64,000 nt of DNA, taken from assembly GCF_020193575.1 (NCBI RefSeq), contig NZ_JADYVD010000009.1, positions 62,001 to 126,000 on the forward strand, read 5' to 3'. The DNA comes from Ensifer sp. IC4062 (GTDB lineage Bacteria > Pseudomonadota > Alphaproteobacteria > Rhizobiales > Rhizobiaceae). Position 1 is the first letter of the stretch, and each line of letters opens with the position of its first letter. Positions 24,633 through 32,962 of this stretch are shown here, piece by piece. Position numbers and translations under genes: made by a program. Under the pieces are notes generated by a model, which ran no database searches, was not told the DNA's origin, and worked only from the letters and a program-made list of their open reading frames with translations.

Positions 24633-24896
24633 TCACTCGGTCTTCGGCGGAGCTCGCCGATCCAAGAGTTTCTGGAAGATCTCCGCCTGTTGTTCCGCAG
24701 CTGAACGAATCGCGGCGAGATGGTCGAGCATCGAGCCGAAGGCTACCAGAATGAGTCCGCCGGCTATTGCAGGGAACGCCCAAGGGAGCACGGCCAAGAG
24801 GGTTTTGATATCGAGAGAGGGTATCAGCGTCATTGCAAGCAGTGCGAGCGTGCCGATTGCGATGACACCGCCCAGAATTTCGAGAAACTTTCCCAT
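24633..24896 (-). CDS. Small membrane protein with two helices (87 aa)
   Basis: ATG 24896 follows CGGGAGGAAC. Two hydrophobic segments at about 4-25 and 31-53 are followed by a soluble C-terminal helix (LDHLAAIRSAAEQQAEIFQKL) that looks coiled-coil forming. No family recognised. It lies between the Pro/Gln-repeat membrane protein and the porin, all on the minus strand, but gaps of about 140-190 bases and a terminator argue against a single operon. Confidence 0.65.
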   Translation of the reverse strand: MGKFLEILGGVIAIGTLALLAMTLIPSLDIKTLLAVLPWAFPAIAGGLILVAFGSMLDHLAAIRSAAEQQAEIFQKLLDRRAPPKTE

Positions 24897-24987
24897 TGTT
24901 CCTCCCGTTTTCGATTGCCTTCGTCCGTTGCTCCCGGTCCATCTTGCCTGGCGTATGCCTTCCGACTGGTGGTTCCCGTGTTCTCAG

Positions 24988-25017
24988 AAAAACCCCCCGG
25001 TGATGGGGCCGGGGGGC
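24988..25017 (-). terminator. Rho-independent terminator of the porin gene
   Basis: Stem CCGGGGGG/CCCCCCGG-type (24993-25000 with 25009-25016), followed on the minus strand by TTTTT. It lies just beyond the porin stop codon at 25041. Confidence 0.8.
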
Positions 25018-25040
25018 GTCGATCAAAGCGATCTCAAGCG

Positions 25041-25688
25041 TCAGAATTTCACCCCGACGCCGATTGTGAATTGATGTTGGTCGAGATCGACATCGACGCC
25101 GCCGACATCTTTGTCGCCGAAATCATTGTAGCGATACTCGGCACGACCAAAGACGCTGTTGGTGAAGCCATAATCGACGCCGGCTCCGATGGTCCAGCCG
25201 TTGAAGGTCTCCTTCTCCTTCGGCGCGCCGGCAACATCGACGAAGCCGCGAGTCACCGCCCAGCCGCCGGTCGCGTATAGTAAGGCTTTTTCGTTCAAGG
25301 TGTAGCCGACGCGCCCGCGCACCGATCCCGACACGTCGGTTCCGACTTCGGTGTTCGCACCGAAGACGTTGAAGGTCCTGTCGTTCCAGTTGTAGGCGAC
25401 GTCTCCTTCGATACCGAGAACCCAATCACCTTGCTGGTAATTGTAACCGGCGAAAGCGCCGAAAAGGCCGCCCCTGAAGTCCTTCGAGGCGCTTGCGCCG
25501 GGGATGCTTAAATCGCTGTTGAGCCATCCGCCCCCGCCCTGGAGCCCGACATAGCCGCCGGTCCAGACGAATGTGGGAGCTGCTTCGACAACCGGCGCTG
25601 GCGCTGGAGGCTCCGTCAGGTCTGCTGCGTTGGACGTTCCCGCCAGCAGCGACGCGCCGAAGATCGCAACAAGCACGGTTCTGCTCAT
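25041..25688 (-). CDS. Outer-membrane beta-barrel protein, Omp25/Omp31-like (215 aa)
   Basis: ATG 25688 follows CAGGAGG. Signal peptide 1-22 ends SNAAD. The mature N-terminus is Pro-rich (PPAPAPVVEAAP), then WTGGYVGLQGGGGW opens an eight-strand barrel. Alternating aromatic and hydrophobic strands such as YNYQQGDWVLGIEGDV and AEYRYNDFG follow, ending in a terminal Phe (VGVKF), the sorting signal for BamA. This is the pattern of the Omp25/Omp31 group in Rhizobiales. It has its own terminator. Divergent from a GlxA/AraC regulator, with a candidate small RNA between them. Confidence 0.88.
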   Translation of the reverse strand: MSRTVLVAIFGASLLAGTSNAADLTEPPAPAPVVEAAPTFVWTGGYVGLQGGGGWLNSDLSIPGASASKDFRGGLFGAFAGYNYQQGDWVLGIEGDVAYNWNDRTFNVFGANTEVGTDVSGSVRGRVGYTLNEKALLYATGGWAVTRGFVDVAGAPKEKETFNGWTIGAGVDYGFTNSVFGRAEYRYNDFGDKDVGGVDVDLDQHQFTIGVGVKF

Positions 25689-25782
25689 TCCAGATACCTC
25701 CTGCTGTCTAATTCCGGAGAGTACCAACTAATAGGGAACGAGTCTGCCAAAAATCAGATCGGTGGAATCGCACGCATCGCGC

Positions 25783-25822
25783 AAAAAAAACGGACCGGCG
25801 GGTTTGGGTTCCGACCGGCCCG
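25783..25822 (-). terminator. Orphan Rho-independent terminator upstream of the porin
   Basis: On the minus strand CGGGCCGGTCGG and CCCGCCGGTCCG pair (about 11 of 12 positions, including G-U), followed by eight T. It lies upstream of the porin start and downstream of no protein gene, so it should end a short minus-strand transcript starting within 25830-25960. Confidence 0.7.
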
Positions 25823-25950
25823 TCCCGGAAAAATCGCGGAAAGGGGAACGTCTCTGCGCGGGGCTGCAAAATGCCGCGCGAAGGGAGATCGATTGCCCGC
25901 CGATAATGCCTCAACGGCGATTTCGGAATTGACATATCACGCACAAAATT
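25783..25950 (-). ncRNA. Candidate small RNA ending at the orphan terminator
   Basis: Inferred only from the strong terminator with no coding region ahead of it. The minus-strand region contains pyrimidine-rich CTCCC and TTCCCC stretches that could pair with ribosome-binding sites. The 5' end is not defined; no clear promoter was read. It lies in the divergent space between porin and AraC-type regulator. Confidence 0.35.
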
Positions 25951-25963
25951 TGACGTTATCCGC

Positions 25964-27004
25964 ATGTCGCAGCGCATCGAAAAACAATCTCCAATTGAGG
26001 TCGTGGTCGTCGTCCTGCCCGAGTCATCGATCATGTCGCTGGCCTCGGTACTGGATCCGATGCGCGCCGCAAATCGCGTGGCTGGCAGACAGGTCTTTCG
26101 CTGGCGGCTGCTGTCCGGCGATGGAGAGGCGACGATGCTGACCTGTGGCCTTCCGATCAGTGTCGAAGGTCGATTCGTGCCGCCGCTCGGCGGTGATCTT
26201 CTCCTGGTGATCGGAGGCTTCAATCTCCACAAGCACGCCGGCAAGCGGTTTGTCGCGACGCTGCAGGAGTGCGCCCGTCATTTCGATATCGTGGCGGGGA
26301 TCGAATCCGGCTGCTGGCTGCTCGGGCGGTCGGGGCTTCTTAATGGCCGCAAGGCAACTGCGCATTGGGAGGAGCTCGAGGATTTCAGCCAGACTTTTCC
26401 CGCGCTTACCGTCATGGGCGACCGCTTCGTAACCGACGGCAAATACTGGACCTCCGGCGGCGCTTCGCCGACATTCGACATGATGCTGCATCTGATCACC
26501 GAGAGGTTGGGACCGGCTTTGGCGCTCGATGTGGCAAGTATCTTCGTTTACGACCAGATGCACAGCGCCACCGATGTACAGCCTTTCGTGTCGCTTGGCC
26601 GCATCGAGGCGCGCGATCCGGAGCTTGCCGGGGCGATAAGGCTGATGGAACGCACGCTGGAGCGACCGTTGACCGTCGCGGCTTTGGCGCGGCGGCTATC
26701 GATCTCGCGCCGCAAGCTCGAACTCCTCTTCGCGAGGGGGCTCTCGATCAGTCCCGCTGCCTACTATCTCCGCCTTCGGCTTCAGGTCGCGCACCGGCTT
26801 GTTCGCGATTCGGCGATTCCGATACGGGATATCGCCCTGCGTTGCGGCTTCGACAGCCTCTCGGCGTTCTCTCGCGCTTACAGCCGCGAATATCAATCGA
26901 GTCCGTTGAAGATGCGAAGTGTCACCCGCGGAGAAACTTCTCTGCGCGCCGAAGTGGCTGATGCTCGTAAGAGCGTTTCGCTCCCGGTTTCAGACGCAGG
27001 ATGA
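25964..27004 (+). CDS. GlxA-type transcriptional regulator (DJ-1/PfpI + AraC HTH, 346 aa)
   Basis: Residues about 10-180 are a DJ-1/PfpI-like amidotransferase fold (VVVVVLPESSIMSLASVLDP at the start). The segment GIESGCWLLGRSGLLNGR (about 109-126) holds the Cys elbow and ATAHWE follows, as in GlxA family regulators. Residues about 225-320 are an AraC-type double helix-turn-helix (LTVAALARRLSISRRKLEL; IRDIALRCGFDSLSAFSRAY). Family members respond to small nitrogenous ligands such as betaines or arginine derivatives; the ligand here is not known. It may control the divergent porin (inference from position). Confidence 0.85.
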   Translation: MSQRIEKQSPIEVVVVVLPESSIMSLASVLDPMRAANRVAGRQVFRWRLLSGDGEATMLTCGLPISVEGRFVPPLGGDLLLVIGGFNLHKHAGKRFVATLQECARHFDIVAGIESGCWLLGRSGLLNGRKATAHWEELEDFSQTFPALTVMGDRFVTDGKYWTSGGASPTFDMMLHLITERLGPALALDVASIFVYDQMHSATDVQPFVSLGRIEARDPELAGAIRLMERTLERPLTVAALARRLSISRRKLELLFARGLSISPAAYYLRLRLQVAHRLVRDSAIPIRDIALRCGFDSLSAFSRAYSREYQSSPLKMRSVTRGETSLRAEVADARKSVSLPVSDAG

Positions 27005-27008
27005 GGCG

Positions 27009-27308
27009 TCAGCGGGACGATTTGGCTGACACGCTCGCGGCGCAGGCCTGTTCGAACTCCTTGACCGTTTCGGGCGTGTTGTCCTCGGGCAATACGGCAT
27101 CGGCGGCATCGGCCTGTGCAGTGGAATCGCCCTCATATACATAGGACTGAATGTAATAGGCTATCTCACCCTTCCAGACTTTGCGGCCGTCTATCTGCTC
27201 GCAGGCGACGGCGTGTTCGAAGTCCGCCTGCAAGTCTTCCACCGTGGCGCCATTGGAAAACACGGTCGTAGGAGCCAGGAGCGAAGCGAGGAACAGGGCG
27301 GTATACAT
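27009..27308 (-). CDS. Small secreted hypothetical protein (99 aa)
   Basis: ATG 27308 follows AAAGGAC; the frame continues upstream but without start signals. Residues 1-20 (MYTALFLASLLAPTTVFS) form a signal peptide. The mature part contains two Cys (VACEQIDGR and FEQACAASV) that could pair, and a WKGEIAYYIQSYVYEG segment. No family recognised. It converges tail-to-tail with the GlxA-type regulator, with only four bases between stop codons. Confidence 0.65.
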   Translation of the reverse strand: MYTALFLASLLAPTTVFSNGATVEDLQADFEHAVACEQIDGRKVWKGEIAYYIQSYVYEGDSTAQADAADAVLPEDNTPETVKEFEQACAASVSAKSSR

Positions 27309-27650
27309 GATGGCTGTCCTTTTGACGCTGGCTGCGGGGGAAACAGTTGGAGGGTTCGTTGGTTCCATTTGATAGAGAACGGATTGCGCACTCACGGAAG
27401 AGCGAATTTGGTGAATCCGAGCTTTATCCGCCCCGCGATGTGTATGAGCCACAGTTCGAGATTCGTCGAATGTTGGGCATCGCCAAGTGGCCCTGCGGCG
27501 AGGGGTACCAAAGAACTTCCCCGTATTTTGCCTGCGGTGGCGAGGGGCAGCACCCGGTAGCGGTGAAGGCTCGTGGTCACCCAAATGTCGCGCCGATGCG
27601 AAAACAAAGATGACGCTTTACGTGAACTATCTTCGGTAAATTATTGTTTT
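27309..27650. other. Intergenic region, no supported gene
   Basis: About 340 bases between the small secreted protein and tRNA-Lys. Open frames here are short or extend through gene starts. Promoters for both minus-strand units may be present but were not identified with confidence. Confidence 0.35.
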
Positions 27651-27726
27651 TGGTGAGCGCGCAGGGATTCGAACCCTGGACCTACTGATTAAAAGTCAGT
27701 TGCTCTACCGACTGAGCTACGCGCTC
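27651..27726 (-). tRNA. tRNA-Lys (TTT)
   Basis: 76 nt including encoded CCA. Acceptor GAGCGCG pairs with CGCGCTC; the anticodon loop on the minus strand reads CTTTTAA with anticodon TTT, and the T loop is GTTCGAA. Confidence 0.95.
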
Positions 27727-28027
27727 CCGCGCCGCGGCCGCAAAGCCCGGCGGAAGTGGGCGGACATATGCACGCGAGCTTGGCTGCGGTCAACCTAAAA
27801 AATGCATGTACCGCGCTTATGCATTCGGAGCGAAGCGAGCGGAAAGCGAGAATGCAGCCGATTTGCATGAATGGCGTGGCTGTATTCCGCTGAAGCGGCT
27901 TTCCATCGATCAAACTTCGGTCAAAAGCCAGGAGCGTGCGGCAAAATGATCGCCAAAAGGTGATTGGTTTCGCTGTATACGTATACGTATAGAGAGGCCG
28001 ATATGCCGAGTGCCGGAGTGCTAACCG
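27727..28027. other. Intergenic region upstream of ccdA
   Basis: About 300 bases. It contains the self-complementary micro-repeat GTATACGTATACGTATA at 27975-27991, about 37 bases before the ccdA start, which could be an operator or a -10-like region. Nothing else recognisable was seen. Confidence 0.4.
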
Positions 28028-28774
28028 TTGTCGATTGCCGATATTTCCATCTGGACCGCGATCCTTGCGGGCGCTCTGTCTTTTCTTTCGCCCTGCGTCC
28101 TGCCACTGGTCCCACCCTATCTCTGCTATATGGCCGGCGTCTCTGTCGACCAGTTTCGCGGTGGTGATGCCGTCGCAATCGCCAGCACCCGGCGCGCCGT
28201 CCTGCCGGCGGCCCTGTTCTTCACGCTCGGCTTTGCAACCGTCTTTGTGGCGCTAGGGGCGGGGGCATCGTCGATCGGCCTTTTGTTGCGGCAATACGTG
28301 GACCTGCTGTCTCGCATCGGCGGCATCATCATCATCGTCATGGGATTGCATTTCCTTGGCGTTTTCCGGATAGGGCTGCTTGCCCGCGAGGCGCGGTTTC
28401 AGGGCGGCGGCAAGCCTGCGACGCTGTCCGGGGCATATATCATGGGCCTTGCCTTCGCATTCGGCTGGACACCCTGCATCGGCCCTGTCCTCGGTACCAT
28501 TCTGGGGGTCGCCGCCGCGCGCGATACCGTAAGCGACGGCGCTCTGTTATTGGCGATCTACTCGCTTGGCCTTGCCGTTCCGTTCTGGATTGCGGCCGGG
28601 TTTTCCGGAGCGTTCATGCATTTTCTCTCGCGCTTCCGGCGTCATCTCGGTCTCGTCGAGAAACTGATGGGCGCGTTGCTCGTTGTGGCGGGACTTGCCT
28701 TCCTCTTCGGCTTCATCAGTTCGGTCGCGATCTGGTTCCAGCAGACCTTTCCCATCCTGATGCAAATCGGCTAA
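28028..28774 (+). CDS. ccdA: Cytochrome c biogenesis protein CcdA
   Basis: 248 residues with six hydrophobic segments, the CcdA size. The first helix carries SPCVLPLVPPYLCYMAG (about 21-37) and the fourth TPCIGPVLGT (about 150-159), the two Cys that shuttle electrons from cytoplasmic thioredoxin across the inner membrane. Reductant delivered this way keeps apocytochrome c haem-binding cysteines reduced. The start is TTG 28028 with GGAG about nine bases upstream; there is no ATG option. Followed after about 27 bases by an AEC transporter gene on the same strand. Confidence 0.92.
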   Translation: MSIADISIWTAILAGALSFLSPCVLPLVPPYLCYMAGVSVDQFRGGDAVAIASTRRAVLPAALFFTLGFATVFVALGAGASSIGLLLRQYVDLLSRIGGIIIIVMGLHFLGVFRIGLLAREARFQGGGKPATLSGAYIMGLAFAFGWTPCIGPVLGTILGVAAARDTVSDGALLLAIYSLGLAVPFWIAAGFSGAFMHFLSRFRRHLGLVEKLMGALLVVAGLAFLFGFISSVAIWFQQTFPILMQIG

Positions 28775-28801
28775 GCACCGCCGCAGGCGAGGAGAGGGGA
28801 C

Positions 28802-29764
28802 ATGACGGAAATTGCGGGCCTGGTGCTGCCCTTCTTCGGGCTGATCTTTCTCGGCTATCTCACTGCACGCCTAGTCCATCATCCCGGCGAGGCGATGGGC
28901 TGGATGAACACGTTCATCGTTTATCTCGCCTTGCCCGCGCTTTTCTTCAAGCTGGTCTCGCGTACACCGGTCGAACAGCTAACGCGGGCAGACTTTATCC
29001 TGACCAGTGTCGGGACGACCTACGTGGTCTTTTTTCTGATCTTCTCCGTCGGCCTGTTTCTTCGACGGAACACCGTTGCGGAGGCGACGATCCAGGGATT
29101 TGCCGCCGCCTATGGCAATATCGGCTATATGGGACCGGGGCTGGCGTTGCTTGCGTTCGGCGAAGCGGCGGCCGTTCCGGTTGCCCTGATCTTCTGCTTT
29201 GAGAACGCGGCGCACTTTACTGTCGCGCCAGCAATGATGGCTGCTGTGGGCGGTCGCAAGGAGCCGCCCGCCGTCCTCGTGCTCGCCATTGTGCGGAGGA
29301 TCGCGCTGCATCCCTTCATTCTGTCGACATTTGCCGGTGTCGTCGCGGCGTTCCTCGCGGTACAGCCACCAGTGCCGGTTCAGCGGCTGATTGACTATCT
29401 GGCGCAGGCGGCTGCTCCTTGTGCGCTGTTTGCGATGGGCGTTACCCTGGCACTGCGGCCAATCAAGCGAATCCCTGTCGAAATCGGCTACATCGTTCCG
29501 GTTAAGCTCGTTCTCCACCCTGTGATGATGTACTTCGCGCTGAGTCTCGGCGGTGGATATGATCCTGTCTGGCTGCAGACGGCCGTGCTGCTCGCATCGC
29601 TGCCGACCGCGACGAACGTCTTCGTGATCGCGCAGCAGTACCACGTCTGGCAGGAGCGCGCCTCGGCGACAATCCTCATCACGACGCTGCTTTCGGTCGC
29701 GACCGTAACCGCCTTGCTTTTCCTGATTCGGTCAGGCGCTCTTCCGGCCGATCTTTTCCCGTAG
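28802..29764 (+). CDS. AEC (auxin efflux carrier) family transporter
   Basis: 320 residues with about ten hydrophobic helices. A GNIGYMGPGLALLAFG segment (about 102-117) is the conserved helix-break region of the AEC/PIN-like fold, mirrored by a second half ending near VFVIAQQYHV. Bacterial AEC members export organic acids such as malonate or malate; the substrate here is not deducible. Probably co-transcribed with ccdA. Its last 33 bases overlap the 3' end of the converging ubiH-family gene. Confidence 0.85.
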   Translation: MTEIAGLVLPFFGLIFLGYLTARLVHHPGEAMGWMNTFIVYLALPALFFKLVSRTPVEQLTRADFILTSVGTTYVVFFLIFSVGLFLRRNTVAEATIQGFAAAYGNIGYMGPGLALLAFGEAAAVPVALIFCFENAAHFTVAPAMMAAVGGRKEPPAVLVLAIVRRIALHPFILSTFAGVVAAFLAVQPPVPVQRLIDYLAQAAAPCALFAMGVTLALRPIKRIPVEIGYIVPVKLVLHPVMMYFALSLGGGYDPVWLQTAVLLASLPTATNVFVIAQQYHVWQERASATILITTLLSVATVTALLFLIRSGALPADLFP

Positions 29765-30943
29765 GCCCTCCTTGAGCTCATGAATGGCGCTGCCGGGATG
29801 AATGCCTTCACGCATCAGCAGCCCGCGAAGCGGGCCGGCGGACGAGAGCAGGTGCAAGCCGATCGCGCGCAGCGCCTGAACCGGAAGGAATTCGGAGAGC
29901 AGCGAGCGGTTGAGAAGATCCACGCTCGCGGTTCTGCTGACGATATCCATGCGCCTGCGGCTGTCGAACCGATCGCCCGTTTCGGCCGGCAGTCTGCTGC
30001 CGGTCGAAGAGCCGACGAGCTCGACCAGCGTCATAACATCGCGCAGGCTCAAGTTGAGTCCCTGGGCGCCGATCGGCGGAAAAGCATGGGCCGCCTCGCC
30101 AACCAGCATGGTGCGCCCCTTGCCGAAGCGACGGGCCGTCATGCCCGAGAGCGGGAAGGACTGCGGGATACCCTCTGCTGAAACCTTGCCGAGTATCGAT
30201 TGCAGCCGATCCTCGATCGTCCGCGAAAGCACGTCCGGCGCGAGCTTCAGCGTCTCTTCCGCATCGCGCGGCTTCTGGACCCAGACAAGGCTCGAACGAT
30301 TGCCCGGAAGCGGAACCTGCGTGAACGGACCGGCTTCGGTATGGAACTCGGTCGACACGTCGTAGTGCGGAAGCTCATGGGAAAAATTCAAGACGATAGC
30401 CGTCTGCGGATAGGACCATGTGAGCACGGAGATGCCCGCCGCCTCGCGCACGGTAGAGCGCCGGCCATCGGCACCGATGATCAGATCGGCAATAATCGTT
30501 CTCCCGTCGTCGAGCCCGATCCGGACTCCCTCTTCTTCGAAGTCGAAGGTCTTCGCCGCCACAGGCATTCTGTCGAGCGTCGGCAAGCCGGCTTCATGCT
30601 TCTCCAGAATCTCGAGGAAGGGCGCATTCGGAATGTTGTAGCCGAAGGCATCCAGTCCGACTTCCGCCGCCCTAAAATTGACCGGCGGCGCACGGAGCAG
30701 CCGCCTTGTGCCATCGATGATATGAATGGCGACGAGCGGTGCCGTCAGCGACACGGTCTCATTCCAAAGATCGAGCTTCTTGAGGTATTCGATCGATTGG
30801 TCCATGAGCGCCGTCGTGCGTCCGTCGGCGATCGCAGGCTTCGGGCCGATCAGCGCGACCCGGTGGCCGTTTCGCGCCAGCGCGATCGCGGCGAGCGAAC
30901 CTGCAAGGCCCGCTCCGATGATGACGATGTCATAATGATCCAT
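29732..30943 (-). CDS. ubiH: UbiH/COQ6-family FAD monooxygenase (ubiquinone biosynthesis)
   Basis: 403 residues from ATG 30943; the upstream extension lacks conservation. DIVIIGAGLAGSLAAIAL (5-22) is the FAD Rossmann loop, IIGADGRRSTVRE the DG motif, and MLVGEAAHAFPPIGAQGLN the second FAD motif, here G-E rather than the usual G-D. Family members hydroxylate the ubiquinone ring; several paralogues exist and the exact position cannot be read, so the symbol is tentative. Tail-to-tail overlap of 33 bases with the AEC gene. Confidence 0.82.
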   Translation of the reverse strand: MDHYDIVIIGAGLAGSLAAIALARNGHRVALIGPKPAIADGRTTALMDQSIEYLKKLDLWNETVSLTAPLVAIHIIDGTRRLLRAPPVNFRAAEVGLDAFGYNIPNAPFLEILEKHEAGLPTLDRMPVAAKTFDFEEEGVRIGLDDGRTIIADLIIGADGRRSTVREAAGISVLTWSYPQTAIVLNFSHELPHYDVSTEFHTEAGPFTQVPLPGNRSSLVWVQKPRDAEETLKLAPDVLSRTIEDRLQSILGKVSAEGIPQSFPLSGMTARRFGKGRTMLVGEAAHAFPPIGAQGLNLSLRDVMTLVELVGSSTGSRLPAETGDRFDSRRRMDIVSRTASVDLLNRSLLSEFLPVQALRAIGLHLLSSAGPLRGLLMREGIHPGSAIHELKEGLREKIGRKSA

Positions 30944-31202
30944 AGCCGACGCATCCCTGCGCATTCTCTTAAAGTCGGTAGTCGTTCTACTCGCATAGTT
31001 CGTTGAAATAAATGGGCTGAATCGGCGCGGAAGCAAGCGCCGCGTGTCCACAGGACAATTCCTTTGCGATGATTTTGCAGTTGAATTTTGCTGGCGATGC
31101 ATTGCAAACGGTGCATATTACGGCCAAAGCGCCGGCATGCGGTCGAGGTGTGGCCTCTTGGCTGCGAAAAAGGCGGGATGTAGGGGATAGGCGGCGTCGC
31201 CC

Positions 31203-31934
31203 ATGAAGTTCTTTAACTACAGAAGAGTTCCCTATGCGGAAATCAGGGCCTTTTCCGTACACATACTGACGGCCTCCGGTTCCTTCCTGGCATTCCTCGG
31301 GGTCGTGGCGGCCGCTGAACATCGCTTCGTCGATATGTTCTGGTGGCTCGGGCTGGCGCTGCTCGTCGACGGCATCGACGGGCCGATCGCGCGCAAGGTG
31401 CAGGTCAAGGAAGTGCTGCCCAACTGGTCGGGCGACACGCTCGACAACGTCATAGACTATGTGACCTACGTCTTGCTGCCCGCATTCGCGCTCTATCAAA
31501 GCGGCATGATCGGCGAGCCTTGGTCCTTCGTGGCCGCGGGCGCCATCGTCGTGTCGAGCGCGATCTACTACGCGGACATGGGAATGAAGACGGACGAGTA
31601 CTTCTTTTCCGGCTTCCCGGTCGTATGGAACATGATCGTCTTCACGCTCTTCGTCATCCAGGCGAGCGAAGTGACGGCGTCGATCGTCGTTTTCCTCTCT
31701 GTCGTGCTGACGTTCCTGCCGATCAATTTTCTTCATCCCGTGCGCGTGGAGAGGCTAAGGCCTCTCAATCTCGGCGTCTTCCTGGTCTGGTCCGCGCTCG
31801 GCATGTATGCTCTGCTTCTGCATTTCGAGACACCCGACTGGGTGGCTGTTGGCGTCGTGGCGACCGGGCTCTATCTCTACGTCATCGGTTTTGTTCTGCA
31901 GATATTTCCCAATCTCGGCCGCACGAGGAGTTGA
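31203..31934 (+). CDS. pcs: Phosphatidylcholine synthase
   Basis: 243 residues with eight hydrophobic segments, the size of rhizobial Pcs (about 241). The CDP-alcohol phosphotransferase signature is present with the longer spacing typical of Pcs: DGPIAR (59-64), then GDTLDNVID (77-85) with its three Asp. HILTASGSFLAF (20-31) and GMKTDEYFFSGFP also fit the family. It condenses choline directly with CDP-diacylglycerol at the inner membrane, the one-step route for making phosphatidylcholine from host choline. The quinone oxidoreductase gene follows after two bases, so they are likely co-transcribed. Confidence 0.95.
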   Translation: MKFFNYRRVPYAEIRAFSVHILTASGSFLAFLGVVAAAEHRFVDMFWWLGLALLVDGIDGPIARKVQVKEVLPNWSGDTLDNVIDYVTYVLLPAFALYQSGMIGEPWSFVAAGAIVVSSAIYYADMGMKTDEYFFSGFPVVWNMIVFTLFVIQASEVTASIVVFLSVVLTFLPINFLHPVRVERLRPLNLGVFLVWSALGMYALLLHFETPDWVAVGVVATGLYLYVIGFVLQIFPNLGRTRS

Positions 31935-31936
31935 CC

Positions 31937-32914
31937 ATGGCACAGGCGATCGTTGTTCGCGAACTCGGTGGACCCGAGGTCCTGAAGATGGAAGGGGTGA
32001 CGCTGTCGGCACCAGGGCCTGGCGAGGTCCAGATCCGGCAGGTGGCAGTTGGCCTCAACTTCATCGACGTCTATTTCCGCACCGGCCTATATAAGTCGGC
32101 AACCGGCTTGCCGTTCATTCCGGGCAAGGAGGGAGCAGGTATCGTCACTGCCGTGGGTGACGGAGTGAACCTTTTCTCGATCGGCGATCGCGTTGCCTAC
32201 GCGTCGGCCGATGGCGCCTATGCAAGCGAACGCAATGTCGAGGCATCGCAATTGGTGAAGGTCCCCGACGGGATCAGCCTGGAGACGGCGGCAGCGATGA
32301 TGCTCAAGGGCATGACTGCCCAATATTTGCTCAATCAAACCTTCAAGGTCGGCCCGGAGACAACATTGCTCTTCCACGCGGCAGCCGGCGGCGTCGGTCT
32401 GATTGCCGGCCAGTGGGCGAAGGCGCTGGGCGCGACCGTGATCGGCACGGCCGGCTCGCAGGAGAAGATCGATCTGGCGCTCGCACACGGCTATGACCAT
32501 GTCATCGACTATCGGACTGACAATTTCGTCGCGCGCGTCAAAGAGTTGACTGGCGGTCGTGGCGTCGATGTCGTTTACGATTCGGTTGGTCGCGATACCT
32601 ACCCGGCATCGCTCGACTGCCTGAAACCGCGCGGGCTCTGGGTTAGCTTTGGCAACTCTTCCGGGGCGGTAGAGGCATTCAGTATCGGTATCCTCGCGCA
32701 GAAGGGCTCGCTCTTTGCCACGCGTCCGACTCTCTTCAGTTATGTCTCGACGAGAGCGGCGTTGGAGGCATGCGCGAATTCCCTGTTTGATGTTGTGCAA
32801 AGCAACAAAGTGCGTATCAATATCAATCAGACCTATCCGCTCGGCGAGGCCGGTCGGGCGCATACGGATCTGGAAACAAGAAAAACGAGTGGAACGACGT
32901 TGTTGATTCCGTGA
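31937..32914 (+). CDS. NADPH:quinone oxidoreductase (zeta-crystallin type)
   Basis: 325 residues from ATG 31937, preceded by ACGAGGAG. It is a medium-chain dehydrogenase/reductase without zinc ligands: LNFIDVYFRTG (about 40-50), PGKEGAGIVTAVG (about 59-71), then the nucleotide loop LLFHAAAGGVGLIAGQ (about 140-155), GTAGS and DVVYDSVG. That set fits QorA-type quinone reductases. It reduces quinones one electron at a time with NADPH in the cytoplasm. Immediately downstream of pcs. Confidence 0.9.
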   Translation: MAQAIVVRELGGPEVLKMEGVTLSAPGPGEVQIRQVAVGLNFIDVYFRTGLYKSATGLPFIPGKEGAGIVTAVGDGVNLFSIGDRVAYASADGAYASERNVEASQLVKVPDGISLETAAAMMLKGMTAQYLLNQTFKVGPETTLLFHAAAGGVGLIAGQWAKALGATVIGTAGSQEKIDLALAHGYDHVIDYRTDNFVARVKELTGGRGVDVVYDSVGRDTYPASLDCLKPRGLWVSFGNSSGAVEAFSIGILAQKGSLFATRPTLFSYVSTRAALEACANSLFDVVQSNKVRININQTYPLGEAGRAHTDLETRKTSGTTLLIP

Positions 32915-32962
32915 TCGAAACCTGAGGTGGGCGGGGATCAATAGAGGGGAAAAGAGGGCAGC

